From Benincasa hispida (Eukaryota > Streptophyta > Magnoliopsida > Cucurbitales > Cucurbitaceae): a stretch of 64,000 nt of DNA. Made by a program: the position numbers and the translations under genes. The notes beneath the pieces were generated by a model, which saw only the letters and a program-made list of their open reading frames with translations, was not told the origin of the DNA and did no database searches. Every line of letters starts with the position of its first letter. Positions within the stretch are counted from its first letter, which is position 1. Below are positions 32,196 to 43,288 of this stretch, in pieces. The stretch is from the NCBI RefSeq assembly GCF_009727055.1, contig NC_052350.1, positions 35,437,844 through 35,501,843 on the forward strand, written 5' to 3'.

Positions 32196-34032
32196 TGGCA
32201 TGCGGCCATGGATGCGATGGATATGATGGATGCGGCGGCCTTGCTAAGGTATGAGCTAGGCGATGGAACAAGCTAAGGTGGACGCATGGTGATTTGTCCT
32301 TGCGTTACTAAGGCTTGCGGTAACAAGGTTCATGAGGTTGGTTGCGTTGGTCATAAGAGATGCATTAGCAAGAACCTAGGTGATGGTGAGCTATGCCTTG
32401 AGGTGTTGAGTTGAGAACCAAGTTGACCCAAAGGTTGCTATGCGTTGGTGATGTGCTATGCATTGGACATCCGAAGGCATGTGGGCACATAGGACAAGGC
32501 TAGTAGTATGCGTTGGTCATTATCCTAATTGAATGCATATGAAGTTGGATGGACGCATATGAAGGATGAACGCATATGAAGGATGGACGCATTCAAGGTC
32601 GTCATCCGGACATGTGGCTTGTTGAGGAGAAACCTTAGACCTTAAGCAAATGAGGTGGATGCATAAGTAGCCATGAAAAATTGAGGACTATGCATTGGTA
32701 AAAGGGGAACAAGACACCCGCAACATTGCGGTAATAGTGTAAGGAAGAGACACTTGGACATACAGCCAAGTAGAAGGTGTCGACCTTGGAGAGTTTTTGG
32801 ACGCCTATAAATAGGGCCAAGGACTTCAGATGAGAATTAAATTCTCTTTAAATGACATAAAGAAGAGTATGTGAGGACTAATTGGGAGGATACTATACGT
32901 TGGTAGCAAGATCATGTGTTGGTCAAGAGGTTCCAAGAGGGGAGATGTTGTCGAATAGAAAGGATAAGAAGTAGCATCAACTTGGGATGAGGGGTTCTCC
33001 CAGAATACTGGTGTGTTTGATGTGATTCTAAAGCCATATGAAAGCTAAAAGAGTCTAGTTTCATGGTGGGGCTGCCGAAGAAGAAGTTCCAAGGAATCGG
33101 GCTGGAGAATGAGGAAAAGACAGAGGGGTCGAGCTGTCAGGTAAGCTGGGCCAGTCTTGATGTTTTGATATTTCCGACCAAACCACGAGGAGTTATGAGC
33201 TACGATTTTGAGATAAGCTTCCTGAGACATTTTAGAATATATTTGTAGAAGGAAGTATCTCGAGATAAAGTCTAAAACTATGAGTAATCTGAGCTTCAAA
33301 TTGAATCTGGATCGTAGGGTTCAAAAGGGAGCCCGAGGTGACCAAGGAACTTCTAGAGAGAAAGGCTCCTAAACGATCAAGATGAGTGACTAAAATATTT
33401 GACTAAATATTTAAAATGTTTTAAGAAAACATGTGTTGAAAAAAGATCTTTCAGATAAAGACATGTTTTTTAAGTTTTATTAAAGAAAGTCATTATATGA
33501 CTAGTTTTACTTGAAACTCGATACCGAAGGACGGTTTAGAAGGTATCCGAACAGTTCGATACTGAAGGACATAGTTTTGAGAAGGTATCTGAGCAAAAGT
33601 ACCCAAGGCATGGGGTACTTCTTATTTATAAGAATCAGTTTTCTTGTTACTCACTGGGCTAGCAAGCTCATCCCGTTTTTCAAATGTTTTTCTTCCCAGG
33701 TAGTGAAAGGTGAGGAGTTCCAGGGTGCTGCTAAGGTCAAGGTCTGCCACAAGCCACAGTTACACTTCCGGAGGGTTTTATAGTTGTTCTTGTAAACTTT
33801 GTAGCTAAGTCTTGGAGTTGTATAAATGTTACATTGTTGTAATAAAATGGGTCTACCTAATCAGCTGTTGTTTGCCTCCTTGACTTAATCAGTTGATTAT
33901 TGAATTTGTTCATTGGTATCAGAGTTATTTCTGCAAGAGTTTTTAGGCAGTAAGTGTCAACAAAAGGGTTGATAACTGCTGCAGTCATGTCCTTTCCTAG
34001 GCTCAGAGAATAGTCTGGGACGGGATGTGACA
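32196..34032 (+). repeat. Partial 3' LTR, family B
   Basis: It starts in the LTR body (GGATGCGGCGGCCTTGC), includes the undisturbed target sequence of Athila element A near 32385-32400, a TATA box at 32816-32823, two GATACCGAAGGAC units (33520-33580), and ends GGGATGTGACA. It uses the GTAAACTTTGTAGC tail variant, unlike the 5' LTR at 26592, which suggests it came from another B copy. Confidence 0.82.
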
Positions 34033-34770
34033 ACTCAAAACCTTAAAGGAAATTTTGCCCACTAGCAATGAGCTCCCAAATTCAATGTATGAAGTAAAGA
34101 AAACTTTAGATGCACTAGGAATGGAATATGAAAAGATTCATGCATTGTTTGTATAGAAAAGAATATGTGGATGCAATTGAATGTCCTGGAATATGGTGAA
34201 TCAAGGTGGAAAAACGGTAAAGATACAGAAGAAGGGAAAAAAACAAATATCTTCAAAAGTGATATGATACTTTCTACCAATTTCATGATTCAAAAGGATT
34301 TTTAGAAGTATTGATTGTGCAAAAATCTTGACTTGGCACATTGATGAAAGAATTGTAGATGGTAAGTTACAAAATCCGGCAGACTCTCCAACTTGGAAGT
34401 TAGTAGACTCTAAATGGCCAGACATTGGTTTTGAACCTAGGAATCTTCGTTTAGCATTGTCAGCCGATGGAGTAAATCCACATGGTGAAATGAGTTCTAA
34501 ATATAGTTGTTGGCTTGTAGTGATGGTTATTTATAATCTTCCACCATGGTTGTGCATGAAAAGAAAGTACATGATGCTATCAATGTTTATTTCAAGTCCA
34601 AAACAACCAGGAGACGATATTGACACATACTTGGTACCACTAATTGAAGATTTAGAACTTTTATGAGAAAGTGGTGTTGAATGTTATGATACTTATCGAG
34701 AAGAACTTTTCAACTTACGATAAGTTTTATTGTAGACAATCAATTGGTTCTAGGCATTTGATACTGTCTT
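34033..34770 (+). pseudogene. CACTA TNP2-like transposase fragment
   Basis: Decayed DNA-transposase sequence of the En/Spm (CACTA) type. The left part reads LPNSMYEVKKTLDALGME with a frameshifted CLYRKEYVDA. The best frame (34328-34672) has MTWHIDERIVDGKLQNPADS, KLVDSKWPDIG, LRLALSADGVNPHGEMSS and PGDDIDTYLVPLIEDL, the conserved core of the Transposase_21 family. ECYDTYREELFNLR follows before decay. Only about 240 of roughly 700-1,000 residues are left, with multiple stops. It is 30 kb from the CACTA terminus at 3619 and need not belong to it. Confidence 0.85.
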
Positions 34771-34824
34771 TTCCCCTATACCTTAATTTTTACGAATGAA
34801 TTTTAAATTATTATATAATTTTTA

Positions 34825-35182
34825 TGTTGGAATTAATTTGATAATAAATCATAAGTGGGTAACAAACTACATAGCAATTAGATTTGGGCTATTTATAGGT
34901 CTATAACTTTTCATATGGAAGTGTGACTTATTAAGTAGAAACCAACCAATTGGTTCTAGGGAATTATGAGAATCCTATGAATATCGGCTTATAAATATAG
35001 GATTATGGTTTCCAAAATACAATGTTGCACAGTTGAGGAAGACCACAATCACATTTCCTTTGCAAGGTAGTTGTAATACCTCGTACATTTTGATTTTTCA
35101 TCCGTGTTTAATCTTAAATATTGATTATTCTATATAGTTATTTTAGAATAATCATGAATTGAGTTCTGTAAATTTTCTAACA
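34825..35182 (+). repeat. Short Copia-type LTR
   Basis: A 358-bp unit runs from TGTTGGAATTAATTTG to TTTTCTAACA (TGTT...AACA ends) and is followed after two bases by a primer site. It contains TATAAATATAGG near 34990. Size and primer suit a Ty1/copia element or a TRIM. No matching second LTR was seen downstream. Confidence 0.7.
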
Positions 35183-35184
35183 GG

Positions 35185-35197
35185 TGGTATAAGAGCC
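35185..35197 (+). promoter_or_regulatory. Primer binding site (tRNA-iMet), Copia remnant
   Basis: TGGTATAAGAGCC differs from the canonical TGGTATCAGAGCC by one base and sits two bases after the LTR end AACA. Confidence 0.75.
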
Positions 35198-36369
35198 ATG
35201 TTTTGTATGAATATTAACTTGAATCTTTAAATTTTGTTTTTCAGCATGTTATTTTTGAATAATTTGCAGTTTATTTTGGTTTTAACAATCTACGGTGTGA
35301 ACAACATGCTATTAGAATTATTTGGATTATAAAATTAAACAGTTTTATTGATTTAGAAATTTTTCCATTCCTGGAAAATTGTCAAATCCAAATATTTTAC
35401 CTAATTCATTTGATCAAGATCAATAATTCTATGGTTCGACGTTCTATGATATTGATCCTTTCTGTAAATTTTTTGTGATATTGTGCCATAAGAAAGGAAG
35501 ATGAAAGAGAACAGAAAAGAAAAAGGATGATGGCATCAATGTGGTGCTGGGCCACTGCCAAGTTTATTTAGTTTTATTATTAAATCATCTAACAACCCAA
35601 GTTTAGGAGGGGATATGAATGAACCAATATCATATAGAAAGATTCTAAGGATGCAATTTAATCCTTAAACAGATTTTATCAAATAAAGTTCAGGACTAAA
35701 ATTCATGTTTTTGAAAATTTAAGAACTAAAATAAAACAAAATTCAAAATTTAAGGACCAAAATAGAATTTTAGCCTATAATTATGATCTTTTAATATTTC
35801 TCAATACATAGTCATCAAACTGAAAATTTTAAATTCTAGAGTTGACATAAAAAATCTCAGGGTAAGGCTTATAAACAAGTGTTCCAAAAAAGAGAAACAA
35901 TAAATATGTATAGTGTTGTTTAAAAAATGCACATATTTTTTCCATACAAATCTAAATGGGAAATTGCATTGTATGGTAAGTACATTTTAAGAAACCGAAG
36001 TCATGACTTCAACTTTTTTGTAATTGCAGGTGTGACAATCACGTAGGAATCACATAGCAATCACATAGAAATCAGATAACAATCACATAGAAATCAGATA
36101 GCAATCAAATTTTCAGGCAGAAATTTTTTGACATGCTTGCAAAAAAGTAAAACCTAAGAACACGAGTCCAATTATTTATTTTATTAAAATTGCAATTGCC
36201 CCAATCCAAATTAGAGGCTCGAGAACATACTATATATCAGCCCATAAAATCTTAAAGATAAAAGCTCCACAATAGCCATTATTTAGAGGTATTTGGATTT
36301 AGTAGTACATATAACTTGTATAAATTATAAAGCTTCAAATACTTTTAGGAAGTACGCATTAAGAGAGGT
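35198..36369. other. AT-rich intergenic DNA with a 10-bp repeat
   Basis: No gene is recognised. The first few hundred bases may be the Copia leader. At 36036-36106 about seven head-to-tail copies of AATCACATAG/AATCAGATA form a small minisatellite. A motif close to GGACCAAAATAGAATTTT near 35755 resembles filler common in plant repeats. Ends just beyond the stop of the JIP23-like pseudogene. Confidence 0.5.
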
Positions 36370-38275
36370 TCAAGCCTTGTCGAGAGTGAATGTTGCCTCA
36401 AATATGGTACTGGTACCCTCTCCTATAACCACTTTTGATATGCATTCATTCCATTTGTCTGAGTGGCTGAGGCCCGAGCTATATAATGCATTAGAGATGT
36501 GATGCCAATGCTTATTTCCATAGTATATGCCTACCAAACACAAATCATAAATCAAATGTTAAAAGTAAATAAAGTAATTTGAAATGATCATATGATCATT
36601 AAGAAAACCAACATAAACTAAGGGCTAGTTTCATAAATAGAATTTAAGCTCAAAATAATAGAATATGTAGTATAAGGATAAAATAATTGCATATATAGAT
36701 AAAAAATGGTAAAAGACTAAAAAATCCATGCCTAGCTACCATTTTGTTCGATTCTTCCCGATTTTCTCAAATTAAAAGCTATCAATGATAGCAGCGATCA
36801 GTGATAACCATTGATAGCTGCTATCGCTGATGGCTTCTATCAATTGCTATCGATGATAGTTTCTATCAGCGATAACTTTCAATTTTAGAAAAATTAATAC
36901 AATCTTGAAATATTAGCTTTTAATTTGCTATCAATTATTAGTAGCTATCATCGATTCACTTTCATCAATTGGAATTAACGTTGAAATATTACTACTTAAG
37001 GCTATCAGTTGCTATCAATGATAGATTTATAAATAGTGATCAACTTTGAAAGAAGACTAACAAGTTTGATTACCATAGTAGTTATCACTAATAATCTTTT
37101 ATCAAGGCTATCACTGATAACTGCTATTAGCGATAACTTTTAATTTGACAAAACTGGGAAGAAGCGAGCAAATTGGTGGCTAGGCATGAATTTTTTAGTC
37201 TTTTACCATTTTTTGATCTATATATGCAATTATTTTATCCTTATACTACATATTCTATTATTTTGGACTTGAATTCTATTTATGCAACTAGCCTTTATTA
37301 ATATACTCTTATGTTGATTGAGCTATCTCAAGTTTGGTCAAATAAAAAAATCTTACATTTTTCTCGTTTACTTATTAGCAAGATGACTTTCGAAACATAT
37401 TGGAGTAGTTCTTTTGAAGTCGAGCTCATTTTATATAAGTGCTTCAAAGAAAGAACTCCAATTAAGCATTTTGGTCAAATGTAATTCTCATTATAAAAAT
37501 TCTTTTAAATAATATTGATTAGTGACCTACATAAAATGTAAAAGTTTTGCAAATTATTTTTTGATTAAGAAAAAATAATATTTTATTAAAAGTTGGATCT
37601 TTAAATATGTATAGGAATGAGTTTAACATGATTAAAATTAGATTTACATGTCCATAATCACTTTGAAAGATGTCTTTAATTATTTAAAATAAATTTCATG
37701 ATTATTGAAAACATTGAAACACAGGTTTTATACTCGAGTTTTTTCAGATTGAATTTAAAATATTAAGAATCAAATGAAACGAAAAGTAAATTCTAGGCCA
37801 TAAAAGGGGATTGACTCATAGTATTGTTCCACGAAGCTTGATTCCATGGATTGGATCAAGATGCGATCCAATCATAATGTGCACCATCATTATTTTGACC
37901 ACGATATACAATAGCGCCAATAGAGCCACTGGCATGTCCAACAGTTTTGACGTGAAGAAAACCACCCCATTGACCATTTTCAATCTTAAGTGGATAAGGA
38001 CCAGGTCCAACATGACCATACCAGTCATGATGACAAGCATATGTTATGGTATCCCCTGTGTCATTATATATTAAGAAAATGGTAGAGACTTCAGTTCCCC
38101 ATTGTTGTTTTAGAGTTTCAACATATTCTCAAGCTTGTTCGTATTTATTTTCAGTATTCTTCCTATTAAGCGCCACATGTGCTCTATCTCGTCGTGCTAT
38201 TGTCTTTCCATGATATTCAGGCATGGATTTTAGAGTGTTATTTGTAATGGGCTTTCCAAACACATTGATTTCCAT
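36370..38275 (-). pseudogene. 23-kDa jasmonate-induced-protein-like pseudogene
   Basis: Minus-strand, two exons. Exon 1 (about 37822-38275) begins MEINVFGKPITNNTLKSMPE and continues to EVSTIFLIYNDTGDTITYAC, HDWYGHVGPGPYPLKIENGQ and WGGFLHVKTVGHASGS. Exon 2 (36370-36530) follows a TTTGGTAG acceptor and ends SHSDKWNECISKVVIGEG then TSTIFEATFTLDKA and TGA. This order matches the JIP23 family, cytosolic proteins of unclear biochemical role induced by jasmonate and stress. Two in-frame stops (TGA at codon 49, plus 38129-38131, and TGA at codon 140, plus 37856-37858) kill it. There are no indels in exon 1, and the likely donor reads CTATGAGT where GTATGAGT would be expected. The intron (1.29 kb) holds a fold-back element. 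A retroelement end lies about 40 bp upstream of the ATG. Confidence 0.82.
36621..37294. mobile_element. Mutator-like fold-back (MITE) in the pseudogene intron
   Basis: Terminal inverted repeats of about 115 bp pair 36621-36737 (GGGCTAGTTTCATAAATAG, AATATGTAGTATAAGGAT, AATCCATGCCTAGC) with 37185-37294 in reverse. The 450-bp core is made of many short palindromic CTATCAxTGATAG units in both orientations. Long terminal repeats and this core are typical of non-autonomous Mutator-like elements common in cucurbits and other eudicots (from memory). I could not confirm a 9-bp target duplication. Confidence 0.7.
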
Positions 38276-38316
38276 CTACAAATATATATAAAAAAAGAAA
38301 AAATATCTTAGAGAAC

Positions 38317-38588
38317 TTAAAAGCTCACAAAAACAATCAAATGAAATATATTTGTGTCCTCCAAAAATAAATAAAGGGAAATCTTGACTGCACGATTATA
38401 AATTTTAGCTTGTCCATTTGTTTGAGGGTGGTATGGTGTGGTGACCCGATAGTGAACTTCGTACTTCCTCATGAGTGCTTCTATGGTCCAATTGCAAAAG
38501 TGAGTACCCTGATCACTAATTATAGCTCGAGGTATGCCAAACCTAGAAAAGATGTTAGCTCTTAAGAATCCTGAAACCACAACAACAT
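38317..38588 (-). pseudogene. Element D integrase core, distal part
   Basis: VSGFLRANIFSRFGIPRAII precedes SDQGTHF (second catalytic Asp), TTPYHPQTNGQAK and YNRAVK. The position of the catalytic Glu (GQAE) is Lys here, and homology ends soon after, giving way to low-complexity codons (YLFLEDTN). The first catalytic Asp segment lies across the insertion, near 40440 to 40540. It cannot be active. Confidence 0.82.
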
Positions 38589-40400
38589 TGTTAGTCTTAG
38601 TGGGGATTGACTCAACTGTAAGAGTTAAACAACATGCAGCGGAAGTATCAAGGATTCATAAGCATTCTAATTCACTAATTTTGGCAAAAACTAAATCATG
38701 CTCTTCATAAAAATGGGTTTTCAGAACATTCCTTTGATGAACTCTTCAAGAAAAACGTCTGTTCAGCTGCTGTCTTCACTTGATATTAACGCGAACCACC
38801 TCAAAGCCTTCCCTACTATGCTATTGGAGTTTTAGGCAAAGTTGTTGGACTCAAGAATAGCTTGTAGATGTGGAGAAATAAGAAAAGCTCACAGTAGCAA
38901 GTTGAAGAAGACAGTTTCTTCTTCAAGTTTTTCTCTTCAAAATTCTGTATTCCCTCTTTTTTTCTCCAACAACTCCAATCTTCTTTATATATTAAGATGA
39001 ACATGCAAAGAGATGGAGCGCATGGCTTGCAGCTCATGCTTGGAGAATCAAAGTAGAAAAGAAAATGCTTTGTATGTGAGCATAAATATGATTATAATGG
39101 AGTAAACTCTTTTTCTACTTTGCGCAATCCATGCAAAGATTTTTTCATTTTTCTTTTTAAAACACAAAATGACTTTTAAATAATTTTAATTTAAAAATTT
39201 ATTTTCTTAAATTAATTTTAAAAAATAATTAATTTAATATCAAATATTAAATTAATTTTTGCATAATAATCATCTTTATATATTTAAATCTCATTTAAAT
39301 ATTTATTTTCTTGTTCCGTTTAATTTGAACGTTTCAAATTAATTTCTCAAGCTACCCTAAATCTTACCCATTTACGAGCTGGAAGGGGGGACGTCGCAGA
39401 TCTACAGATCATGGACTCCAACGATCCGAGATTAATCGGCTAAACTTATTAGACTGATCTAACCCTCATTCGTTAACTAATGGTTGATTCCACTAAAGCC
39501 CATAACTGAACTCCCCCCACTGTAGATATATTATGTCCACTCGATATAACCATGATTAGTAAGTTAACTCTTTACAGGTTGCTCGTAATAATGGTTGGGT
39601 CAAATCTCTGTTTTACCTCCAAAATTGCCTCTTATTCCTTAAGTTCCACTGATCCCCTAATGAACAATTGATTTGTGATTCAATCAACAAATCAAATCCC
39701 TCTCAGGCCAATGAGAGGGTGAGACCTCTTGTTTAAGACCCAGGATCAGCACTTGAAGGGAACAACCTCTCAACTTACCCAAATCGGGTAGGAGTGAATT
39801 CCCTCTTGCACCCTATATTCCCAGCTATTCATCCGGTCTTATCCCCAAAATGGTAAGCTTATTGAGCAGAGGCAATTGGTCTACTCTCACCGTTTGTAGA
39901 TCGAAGAATAATCCCGAACAAACAAGAGTTCATAGTTAGCTCAGGATTAAGGATAAGTTACCTAGGTTATCACTTTGAAATAGTCAGTCTTAAATAGTAA
40001 ACAACGTTATAAAGTAAGAGTGACCGGTTTCATGGTCCGATCTTGCACAAAAATCATTTTCATAGGACACCCCCACTTCTCATGTCTTAACATGTATAAA
40101 TTAGGATCACTTCGTATGTAGCACTTTACAACACTTTGTAACAACTACAGAGTAGGCCGCATCCAATAGTATTACCAGAATAAGATATCCAACCTTATTC
40201 ATATACTATAGATCATTTTGACTATTTACTTGAACCTGATCCACTTGTATGTCTCTACATAAAGTTCAAGTACTCATATAATAGTCAAGGGACTTAGGTT
40301 TATTGGATTTCTAAAAACAATATATTCAACAACAACTTTATCTTAGAATAAGTTCTAATGTTTACAAACCATGAGTTTTAGGACATAAAACCCCACATCA
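38589..40400 (-). repeat. 1.8-kb LTR-like insertion in integrase
   Basis: On the minus strand it reads TGATGTGGGGTTTTATG ... CACTAAGACTAACA, so it has TG...CA ends. It contains no coding motif. Its left and right edges interrupt integrase between DYVSK (right) and VVSGFL (left), and about ten codons appear lost at the site; no clear target duplication is visible. It is probably a solo LTR of an unrelated (perhaps Copia) family. Confidence 0.6.
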
Positions 40401-41005
40401 ACTCACTTCGAAACATAATCAACTGCTAAAAAAAAATATATAGAAAGCCATAAGAAGAAGGAAAGGGGCCCATGAAATCTATCCCCCACACATAAAAAAC
40501 CTCACACACCAAGATAGAATTTAATGTCATCTCATTCCTCCTAGACAAGGATCCTGATCTCTAACACCTGTCATAAGACTTACAAAATGCAAAATAGTCG
40601 GAAAAATGAGAATTCCAAATTAACCCACTGTCCAATACCTTCCTAGCAGTTCTCCTAGGACTAAAATGGCCACCATAGGTCATTTGATGACTGAGTGCAA
40701 GCACAAACTCAAACTTCTCATCTGGGACACAACTCCTAATGATTTGGTCATAACAAATCTTCCAAAGTTATGGTGGATCCCAAACGAAATACTATCAATC
40801 ACTCCTTAATTTGGCCTTCTTAGAACTAGGCATGTAATAAGGGAACTTACCAATTACTAGAAAATTCACCATGTCAGCATACCATGGAGTGGGTGTAGAA
40901 ATCTAGAATAAGAACTCATATAGAAATTCCTCTCGTACGGGTACGGGGTCCTCTTCTTATACAATCCTTCTCAAGTGGCCAGCTACCAAGTTTTTTGCTC
41001 CCTTC
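40401..41005 (-). pseudogene. Element D integrase N-terminal part and RNase H linker
   Basis: Frameshifted minus-strand sequence. Next to the insertion, VDYVSK is followed by TGA in place of Trp; then [16 protein letters not shown] codons and an HHCC-type region (MTYGGHFSPRRTA on minus near 40660-40690) can be traced. No open frame longer than 60 codons remains. Confidence 0.6.
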
Positions 41006-42369
41006 CTATCCTTGACAGTCAAATTGAATTCCTGAAGGGAGCATCCAACGCACTAGTTGGGGCTTTGACTCCTTCTTAGTCATCAGGTACCTGAGAGCAG
41101 AGTAGTCAGTAAAGATAGTAATAGGAAAGCCAAAAATGTAAGAACGAAATTTATCTAATGCAAAGACAATGGCCAAAGATTCTTTCTCAATCGTGGTATA
41201 GTTGATCTGGGAAGGATTCAGGGTCCTCGATGCAAAACATATGACATGGGTCTTCTTATTGACCCTTTGTCCTAATATCGCTCCCACTGCTAGGTTGCTA
41301 ACATCACACATGATCTCGAACGGTACATCCCATCTTGGAGGTTGCAAAATTGGGGTGGTGGTCAGCTTCTCCTTTAGAGTGTCAAGAGCCTCTTTACACT
41401 TTTTGTCAAAATCAAATGGGACATTTTTTTGAAGCAATGTCGATAGTGGAAGTGCCAACTTCAAAAAGTCCTTGATAAAATGCCTGTAGAAACCTGCACT
41501 ACCAAGAAAAGACCGAATCTCCCTAACACAAGTAGGATAGGGGAAGTTAGCAATAACATCTACCTTAGCTTTATGTACCTTAATTCCTTTTTCAGAAACT
41601 AGATGTCCTAAAACAATACAACGAGAGGCCATGAAATGAATTTTTTTCATAATTGAAAACAAGGTTAGCTTTAAGGCAATGTCTCAAAAGCTAAGATTAT
41701 ACAAACAATCCTCAAAATACTTTCTGTAAACCGTAAAATCGAATAAACACCTCTATGCACTCTCTATAAAATCAGAAAATATACTCATCATACAACTTTG
41801 GAGTACCTGAGGCATTGCAAAGCCTAAATGGTATCCTTCTGAAGGCATTCATATCGTAAGTGCAAGTGAAGATGGTCTTTTCTTGGTCTTCTTGGGCAAT
41901 GGGGATTTGGTAGAATCTAGAGAAGCCATCCAGAAAACAGAAAAATGGTTTTCCGACGATTGTTCCACCATTTGATCCAGCAGAGGAATAGGAAATGATC
42001 TTTCTTGGTTATCTCGTTAAGCTTTTGGAAATCGATGCACATTCTCCATCCATTTTGTTCATGCATTGACACTATCTCTCCCTAATTGTTCTCCACAATT
42101 TTCATGTCGATCTTTTTGGGAACAACATGGACAGAACTTACCCATTTGTTGTCAGGAACTGGGTAAATGATTATGGCTTCATTGAGCTTGATAATTTCTT
42201 TGAGAATAACATTCTTCAAATTGGGATTTAGTCTTCTAAAGGGCTGGACTGTAGGCTTGGCTCCTTCCTCTAGAGTTATCGTATGCATGAAAAGTGAATG
42301 GCTTACTCCCTTGAGATCATCTAAAGTATACCCAATGGCCTCCTTGTAAGTTTTCAAAGTTTCAATCAA
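41006..42369 (-). pseudogene. Element D reverse transcriptase-RNase H
   Basis: RT begins at 42082-42369 (AIGYTLDDLKGVSHSLFMH, RRLNPNLKNVILKEIIKL, VSSVHVVPKK). The palm region 41663-42081 is broken into short frames. 41006-41662 resumes with VLGHLVSEKGIKVHKAK, IRSFLGSAGFYRHFIKDF, then RNase H motifs [47 protein letters not shown] and FTDYSALRYLM. The frame slips at the end (LPSGIQFDCQG in place of LLQEFD-like). Order and spacing are those of gypsy pol. Confidence 0.86.
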
Positions 42370-42454
42370 GGATCCCTCTTGGGCAGGTGTCTCCTTCTGC
42401 TAGGTACACGTACTTCAAATGGCTAGGGAGAGCCTTTAGCTAAATCCCTTATAC

Positions 42455-43256
42455 TTAGAAATCAAGAATAAATAAGTCAAAAGAAGATTCTATTACTTTG
42501 TTATTATCAACATCAGGAAGAGATAAGTCATGTGAATCAGGCGAATCCAAATCAATACAAGGGGCAACCAACATGGTAGAATTATTATCGTCATCCAATA
42601 CAATCTCATCAATCACATCATGGGTCTCAATCAAACATAAGGACAAATATTCCTTAGGAAACCATATGGCATCATAAATATTAAAAGATACAACCTCCCC
42701 ATCAAATTCTACAGATAGACATCCCTTATCTACATCAATCTTAGTTTTAGCAGTTTTCATGAATGGTCTACCTAACAGAATCGTAGAAGATGAAGGTGTA
42801 GAGCTTTCATCTATTTTTAATGTATAGAAATCAAATGGAAAAATCAAGTCCTTAACTTGCAACAATACATCCTAAAAAATCCCTAAGGGTTGGATATAAG
42901 ATCTATCAGCTAGTTGGATGCATACAATAGTTTTTTTGCAAATCATTCAATTTCAAATCCTCATAAACATGGTAAGGCATAACATTAATAGAGGGTCCTA
43001 AATCTAACATGGCATGCTGGATTACTCTATTACCAATTATACAAGGTAAAATGAACATACTTGGGTTTCAACATTTTTCAGGAATATTATGTTTCAGGAG
43101 AGTCGATACATTCTTACTTACCACTACCTTTTCTCTATCCCTACCTATCCTCTTTTTGGTGCACAACTCCTTTAGAAATTTAGCATACATGGGGATTTGC
43201 TGGATTGCATTCAAAAGAGGAGTGTTTATCTGAACCTTTTTGAACATTTCAATCAA
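42455..43256 (-). pseudogene. Element D protease region
   Basis: 43068-43256 contains INTPLLNAIQQIPMYAKFLK and ELCTKKRIG, the segment just before protease. 42870-43060 is frameshifted around the active site (DLGPSINVMPYHVY can be read on minus near 42980-43015). 42455-42865 holds LQVKDLIFPFDFYTLKID and the flap-like TILLGRPFMKTAKTKIDV. The DLGPS variant and the frameshift indicate loss of function. Confidence 0.75.
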
Positions 43257-43288
43257 CTTCTTGTTCCTCTATTCTTTTTTTGGTCGTG

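Larger units (their letters stand above)
26592..34032 (+). mobile_element. Tekay/Del-type chromovirus (family B), internally deleted
   Basis: A plus-strand Ty3/gypsy element: long 5' LTR, tRNA-Met primer site, gag with CCHC knuckle, protease, RT, most of RNase H, then an abrupt jump near 32196 into a 3' LTR piece ending TGTGACA at 34032. RT sequence, LTRs longer than 2.3 kb and TGGTATCAGAGC priming fit the Tekay/Del chromoviruses. Integrase and chromodomain are missing. Flanks do not match (GTTAC left, ACTCA right), so the two LTRs may belong to different insertions joined by recombination. It explains the many B solo LTRs around it. Confidence 0.82.

Noticed and set aside
36000..38310. JIP23-like gene as an active gene with stop-codon readthrough
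   Set aside because: Two separate in-frame TGAs plus an abnormal donor make readthrough implausible.
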